A stretch of DNA of 64,000 nucleotides from positions 11,348,501 through 11,412,500 of the forward strand of contig NC_041005.1 of the NCBI RefSeq assembly GCF_004193775.1. The letters run 5' to 3'. Of the stretch, positions 58,001 through 64,000 are shown in pieces. This stretch comes from Glycine soja (taxonomy: Eukaryota; Streptophyta; Magnoliopsida; Fabales; Fabaceae). The notes below the pieces were generated by a model. It saw nothing but the letters and a program-made list of their open reading frames with translations. It made no database searches and was not told where the DNA came from. Within the stretch, counting starts at the first letter, position 1; each line of letters begins with the position of its first letter. The position numbers and the translations under genes are program-made.

Positions 58001-59698
58001 GCACCCACTATATAGGTTCTCTAGCTCAAATATTTTTTAGTATACATATAATTTGTGGTTTTAGCTTTAATCTATATTACTTGGATGTTTGATATAAAAG
58101 AATGGATACAAAATCACAATTTATCTTATTCTCAAGTCAGTTTCTTCATTTTGCATTAGACACATCTGTTTTTCGTTGTATGCTTTTACCTCTCTATGGG
58201 AAATATTTGCATACTAGCAGGAGACATAAGTTGCTCTTTCATGTTCTTGCATAGCTAAACTCCATTTAAGGCAAAATCTTCAATCTTACATCATTATTCT
58301 TTATTTTATTTATTTTTTAAACTTCTGAGGCATCATTCTTCTAAGTTATGGTTATGCATTATACTATATTACTAAGTCTAACTAATCCTTGAATTAACCC
58401 CAAATTATATATAATGGCACAATGGATTGTTAATTTACTTTTTATTTCTATTGATTTTTAAAATTCCTAAATTTGGTGAAAACTTTTTTCTTTTAGTTTG
58501 AGTTGATGATGGAGTTCTATTATGAACATGAAGGATGGTGATGATTGTGATTTTAGATGAGTCTCGAGTGTGCATTAAAAAATCCACATTTTGTGATTAA
58601 TGATTATTCTTGACTTAAGTATTTTAAGTTGTAAATCAATGTTATGTTTTATGAATATTATGAGTTGTTAAATAAGTTATGAGTTTTATATTTTATCAAT
58701 ATGAATGAGTTACTTAAATTGATTATAAGTTAATGGTTTATGATATATCTTTTGATGTTTAAAGAGTAATTGCAAAACTGATTTTTAAAAATATTGTTAC
58801 TATTTTTGCGTTTGAGGATTTTTTTTAATTTTGAGGATTTTTTAAATTTTTTTTCAAGACTTAAAAATGTGAATTTTTTTAATGACTCAATCGGATGACC
58901 AACTTAATTGAATTCAATTAAAGAGGGGTTGGGTTGTAAAAAAATAAAAAAGGTAAACTCAATCTAATCCAATCAATTAAATTTAATTAAATTGAGTTAA
59001 CAATAGATAAAACTTAACTCGAATCACTTACACTCCTTTAAATTTATATCAAATAATATTAGGATATTATATACACATATTGACATGATTATTTTATCAT
59101 AGTTACATAATATTTTTTAAATTATTGTTAGTTTTTAATGATTATTTCTTTATAAAGTTATAAAGATTAACTAAAATATCAATGACACAATTAATATTGA
59201 ATATTTTATGATAAAATGTAATATTTTTGTAGTGTGTCTTAAATATTTGACACATTTTTTTATTGCAACATAACATTTATAAATGTCATTACCTTTAATA
59301 TTATTCTTAAATATTTTAAAAAAAATATTTGAGCATGTACCTCTTCGATGAAATAAATTTGAATTATTATTTAATTTTATAAATAAGTTCCTTTTGAGCA
59401 TTGATTTATTTTGATATAGAACTTCAAATATATTAGTATTATAAAGAGAGGGGGAGAAATAAGTACATATTTATCAGATAAAATTAATTCGTAAACTATT
59501 AATAATTCTCGGCATTATTAATTTAAGAAATAATTTTATCAATAAAATATATATTAGAGCAATAAAAGTTATGCGAGTGAACATTTTTTAATGAAATGAA
59601 ATAAGAAAATTTACACTTAGCTTACTGGAATATACAATTTAGTTGATATCACTGATATATCTAAATTATTGGGGGTGAAATTAAATTTTTGAGATTCA

Positions 59699-59735
<37 letters not shown>

Positions 59736-59782
59736 CATTATTATTATCATTATTATTATCATTATTATTATCATTATTATTA

Positions 59783-59829
<47 letters not shown>

Positions 59830-60299
59830 GTAATATAAATATATTTTTATATAAAATTCTAATTACTAAAATTGATGTGAAAAATCATTTTTAAGCAAAT
59901 CAATATTCATTTTTTATTATCTCATCAATGTAAATTATCAAAGACTTTCTTTCACGTAGATAATTTTAAAATTCTCTTTATATATTGATATCATATGTAA
60001 ATTTTAATATTCGTACGACATTTTGTCTCACCATCTTGGAGCAGTTTCCATTTTATTCACTGTCTAGCATTTTATCTCACCATGAAAATTTCTGTCTTTT
60101 GATTACAGAGAAATATTTTTTCATTTTAGTGAAACTTTATACTTTTTTGGAAAAATAAAACATCTAATATATATTTGTCTCAATGTAAAAATTTAATTTT
60201 ATAAGCGTATATATTTGAAACGTGTGAAAGAAGAGTGACTCATGTGAATGTCAATCCAAGGGAAACTTCATCTTCATATGCAATACACTAAATTTAAAT
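58001..60299. other. AT-rich intergenic DNA with a compound microsatellite
   Basis: No gene was recognised. A compound trinucleotide repeat lies at 59702-59829. The rest is low-complexity A/T sequence. Confidence 0.55.
59702..59829. repeat. Compound (TTA)n microsatellite with (ATCATTATT)n interior
   Basis: Runs of TTA units flank five regularly spaced ATC interruptions in a 12-base higher-order unit (attattattatc), showing that interrupted units were themselves duplicated. Confidence 0.93.
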
Positions 60300-61340
60300 T
60301 GGTAAAATTGCATTTTTGGTTTCTCAGTTTATCTCTAATTTTGAATTTGGTCCCCCTATATTTTAATTCACAAATTTGATCCCCAGTTTTATAAATCTTT
60401 GTAAAATTGGTCCTAAAAGCTCGATTTAGATGTTGACCGTTAACCTTAGATGTTGACTGTCACGTGTCAATGCCACGTTTGACTGCCACGTGTTAATGCC
60501 ACATGTCAACGTCTGAGTGGTTCCCTGTAAAAGCTTCATTTTTTTAGGTAAAATTATACTTTTGGTCCCCTAGTTTTACTCCAATTTCAATTTTGGTCCC
60601 CTTATAATTTAATTCACACATTTGGTCCCCCCAGTTTTATAAATCCCTTTATAAATTTAGCCAAATTTCATTACTGGAGAAGTTGTATTTTAAATTTCAA
60701 ATAAAAATATTATTGTCATTCATAGGCCACTTAAGCAGTCGTATACACATAATATTACATGGGAGAGCAAAAAAAGAAAAAAAAAAGAGGGAGTTATTAC
60801 AGAACCTTTTGAGACTCAGGTTGGAATTCATGCATCACTTTCCCAAGTTGAACAACCCTAGAAGTGGTAGAGAGACAACGAGTGATTTTTCTTTAGGTTC
60901 CAAGTGAGTGAAAAACTTACAATGAAAAAGAAGTGCGAGATTTATTAAGACCTACCATGTCTCTAGCACCAGTGACTAAACCATTCAAAAGACCAATTTT
61001 GCATGAACAATTTATAAAGAGATTTATAAAACTGGGGGACCAAATGTGTGAATTAAACTATATGGAGACCAAAATCAAAATTGGAGTAAAACTGAGGGAC
61101 CAAAAGTGTAATTTTACCTACAAAAAATAAAGTCTTTATGAGGAACTACTCAGACGTTGACATGTGGCATTGACACGTGACAGTCAATGTCCGAGGTTAA
61201 CGGTCAACGTCCAAATCGGGCTTTCAGGACCAATTTTACAAGAATTTATAAAACTGGAGGACCAAATTTGTGAATTAAATTATAAGGGGACAAAATTCGT
61301 AATTAGAGATAAAGTGGAGGACCAATTTTACAATTTTGGC
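60300..61340. mobile_element. Foldback MULE-like element with composite TIRs
   Basis: Arms of about 350 bp (60300-60655 and 61010-61340) are inverted copies. Each contains the terminal phrase twice: an outer 'ggtaaaattgcatttttggt' and an inner 'ggtaaaattatacttttggt' on the left, with matching inverses on the right. Flanking 8-bp repeats ATTTAAAT lie at 60292-60299 and 61341-61348. The arm vocabulary ('gttgaccgttaacc', 'catgtcaacgtctgag', 'ttggtcccc') matches the TIRs of the MULE at 19165-24806. The centre of about 350 bp (60656-61009) has no recognised product. Confidence 0.75.
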
Positions 61341-61381
61341 ATTTAAATATGTCTAATTGCATGATATCATGTTGTTATGTA

Positions 61382-61408
61382 ATATATATATATATATATA
61401 TATATATT
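61382..61408. repeat. (AT)n microsatellite
   Basis: A 27-bp alternating A/T run. Confidence 0.93.
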
Positions 61409-61689
61409 TGCATGTAATAACTTTTATTCCAAAGTGCTCATCTTAATATTTTGTTATTATTAAAGATAGACTTAATGCTTATTTCAAGTTGTTAGAAATA
61501 AAACTTAGAAACCAAAAGCGAGTTGCACAGGTTATTCTGGAAAAAAATGCTTGGAAATTGGAATAACGTTTTGTGAAAATAAAAATCAGTAAACGCACAA
61601 AGCCACTAAGGTTTAGGGCACTCAACTCAAGTGGAGTGAAGTGGCGACAAACACCGCACTCCAACGGCACTGAGCCAGGACCACACCGG

Positions 61690-62713
61690 TGGTTTGTTAC
61701 TTAACTGAAAATCACCATCATTTCACTCTTCTCCTTCTATAACCCTTTCATTCCAACGTCCTTAAAACTATGGTTAAATTGAGTTTGTTTTCTTCGATAT
61801 TTCGATGGTAAACACGGGCAGTTTTTTTTTTTTTTTTAAGGGTTTACGTTTTATTTTGAATTTGTTTGGATTTCGACTTTCAGGACATGACTTGTATCAA
61901 GTAATTTTGTTTTATGTTCTTTATATTGTTTAATCCATGATTTGTGCAATTGGGTAACTATCATAGTTGTATCTGCAATTCTGATTTTGGGTTTTGTGGA
62001 ATAGAGTTTAGAATTTGGGTGATGGATACTTCATGAACATTGACTACCTAGAACCAATTTGTGATTCAAAATGGTTTACTGTTACTGGCGAGCAAGGTTT
62101 CTGAAAAATATGCCCCCATTCTCATTATTTTCTTATTAACCCTCTTCTTGCTGTCCCTCCAGTGCTTGATAATCTTTTTGATTGTTCATTCACAAAAACC
62201 ATATATCATTTGTCAATATTGCTACACTACTTCTTAACAAGCTGAGTTTTCACTTGGAGATTTCAACAACACTAGTAGACAAAATCTTAGACTGTTTTGT
62301 ACTTTATGTTCTGGACGGATGGGAATTGGGAACTATCTCAGTAGTAGTGATAATAATAATATATTTGTTCTGCTAGAAAAGAAAACCGTACCTGCTAATT
62401 TGAATTGTGTGTTAATTTTCTTATTGTACTTCATTTAAACTTCAGATTTGAGTATGGTTGGTATCAGTTTCATACTCGTTTGTATGAAAATTATTCTTTT
62501 ATTAAAGACAAAAGTACAAGTTTCATAATTATATCAATCTGTTAATTCTGGACAGGTTCTATAAGGCTACATCTATTTTTGTGGTTTGCTGATTCGTTGC
62601 GTTGTTATGCAATATGGAATCCCAATTAATTGATGGTAATGATGAGATGGAAGTTTCTGGGGATGTGGGTTTGAGTACGTGTGAAGTTCAGATGCATCAA
62701 GAAACATATGAAG
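61690..62713 (+). CDS. First exons of an unrecognised plus-strand gene (partial)
   Basis: A probable untranslated exon ends with a good donor near 61808 (TCGATG|GTAAAC). An acceptor at 62557 (GGACAG|GTTC) opens an exon with the first ATG at 62614. That exon runs to 62713 before a donor (GAAG|GTGTTC). The 33 codons begin M-E-S-Q-L-I-D-G-N-D-E-M-E-V-S-G and are acidic. No domain is visible, and later exons lie beyond the window or beyond the hAT remnant to the right. The structure is a splice-signal reading only. Confidence 0.4.
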
Positions 62714-63245
62714 GTGTTCTATTCTAATCATTTAATTTTGATATGGAATTCTGAATGAATAAAAAATTATGCATGTCTTATGTATAAAGCCTTGCATCCT
62801 GTTTATGACTTTATCCTGGTCTCTGCATAATGTCACAATTGATGTAGAAGGTTTGTGGCTTTTAAGGTAATAAACCTTAGTTCTTGCACCCTTCCCCTTG
62901 GAGTGAGAAGGAGGCTCCGGTTTAATTAAAAAGTGGTTTACCTAGTGTCCATTCCTCAATATCTATTCTACTAGCTCAAATAATAGTCTTTGATTATGGT
63001 ACTCCTCAAACATAGTTACCACTTTCAGCTTTCAAATATTGTTAACATAAAAGAAGTCTAAAAAGTAAAAACTATGCTAAAAACAGAATCACATATGGGG
63101 AAAGTCAATTGATATTTGATACAATGAATCAAAGAAAGTTTGTATCAGCAATTACCTACCCTCTAAAGCCCACTTTACAGTAGTGATGGAGTTACACTTC
63201 TAATTTACAGTTTGTTGCATGCTACATAGTTAATTCTCTGTTGAT
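62714..63245 (+). other. Probable intron of the right-edge gene
   Basis: T-rich DNA without coding signal, following a plausible splice donor. Confidence 0.35.
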
Positions 63246-63249
63246 TGTT

Positions 63250-64000
63250 GTGGTGTGTATCATGGTAGTCAAAATCGCATTGTGTAGCGTAAGATCATGA
63301 GTTTATGATTTTCTCCACCCTCTCTGATCTCCCGTCGCAGCTGGGTTGCAATTTCGGCGGATCACACTGGATTGCCGTGGAAGATTGAGACTCGGGTGCA
63401 GTGCAGTGCTTTTTGTGAGTCTGTTTGGATGTTTTTCTGGTAAGGTTTGTGACCCAGTTTTTAACCCAGAACTGCTTCAGCCCAAAAAACCCTAATTACT
63501 TAAGCCCAAAGCCCAATTTTGCTATTCCCTCTCCGTCCAAATACTCCTTTGGCCCCTTTTTCACCTAAAAATAAAATACCACTCTTCCTTTGGCAAAAAA
63601 CCAAAAATTACCACCCCTTTTTCACCTAAAAAGAAAACCATGTACACTCATCTCTTTCTCTCACCCGATATTCTTCTTTCTTCTCTATTTGTGTGGACTG
63701 CGCACTCTTCTCTCATCTGTGATTCTGTTTCCAGCACACACACAGCATCTGTTTGATTATGTTTACATCATACGCATACCTTTATTCTACACCATCATAA
63801 AAATGATTTCAACCCCAATACCAAACTCTTATGCACCTGTGCCTCTTAAGAATGCTGCTGAAAATAGGAGTGATATAGTTTGGAAGCATTGCATTTCAGT
63901 TGGTGGGGATGCTAGAAAACTTCAATGCAAATTATACTGTCTTTTTGCTTATCATGTTGAATTGAAGTTCATTATGCATTTCAAGTGTGATATAATAATT
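63250..64000 (+). mobile_element. 5' part of a second hAT element, running off the window
   Basis: From about 63803 the plus strand reads K-N-A-A-E-N-R-S-D-I-V-W-K-H-C-I-S-V, then K-L-Q-C-K-L-Y-C, the start of a BED-finger hAT transposase. The second half of the finger is out of frame with what follows. The GC-richer stretch 63255-63480, with 'gtagtcaaaatcgcattgtg', resembles hAT subterminal DNA, but I could not define the left TIR. Confidence 0.6.

Noticed and set aside
59702..59829. CRISPR-like regular repeat
   Set aside because: It is a compound trinucleotide microsatellite without unique spacers, in a plant genome.

Overview
The window is a piece of a dicot nuclear genome, most likely a legume of the soybean group. 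The signs are AT-rich intergenic DNA, GT-AG introns, dense LTR retrotransposons, MULE and hAT DNA transposons, ATT/AT microsatellites, and host genes that read as clear plant orthologues. The species call is inference from the repeat style and gene content; no database was consulted. All intact host genes except one partial gene at the right edge lie on the minus strand.

Layout. 1-4.1 kb: 3' part of a decayed Ty3/gypsy element, split by a 2,211-bp solo LTR with a perfect 5-bp target duplication. 4.5-6.3 kb: the first five coding exons of a GDPD4-like glycerophosphodiester phosphodiesterase gene (minus), whose remaining exons are not seen; the gypsy remnant lies where the next intron should continue, and intron 1 holds a small tRNA-derived SINE. 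6.3-14.3 kb: AT-rich DNA, tandem repeats, a decayed Ty1/copia element and an LTR fragment. 14.4-19.1 kb: an eleven-exon sucrose-phosphate synthase pseudogene (minus) with at least seven inactivating lesions and its 5' end lost at a MULE. 19.2-24.8 kb: that MULE, with long terminal inverted repeats, a broken MURA-type transposase gene and a decayed GRF zinc-finger gene on the opposite strand. 26.6-30.6 kb: a complete mid-SUN (SUN3/SUN4-type) nuclear-envelope/ER protein gene of 600 codons. 35.5-38.9 kb: a complete two-exon gene for a single-TM protein of a plant-specific uncharacterised family. 42.5-48.4 kb: a 5,961-bp hAT transposon with TIRs and an 8-bp target duplication, carrying a broken transposase gene and, inside its termini, a string of decayed LRR exons from an ERECTA-family receptor kinase. 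48.6-61.4 kb: a kinase-like fragment, microsatellites, MITEs, a LINE remnant, a MULE transposase fragment, LTR fragments and a foldback MULE-like element at 60.3-61.3 kb. 61.7-64 kb: the 5' end of an unrecognised plus-strand gene and the start of another hAT transposase remnant.

Functionally only the GDPD4-like gene (partial), the SUN gene and the 259-residue TM protein gene look like host genes in working order. GDPD4 and SUN4 are close neighbours in Arabidopsis (At1g71340 and At1g71360, from memory), so the host backbone looks like an ancient collinear block expanded by transposons and by a dead sucrose-phosphate synthase copy. The most unusual object is the hAT element with captured ERECTA-like exons.
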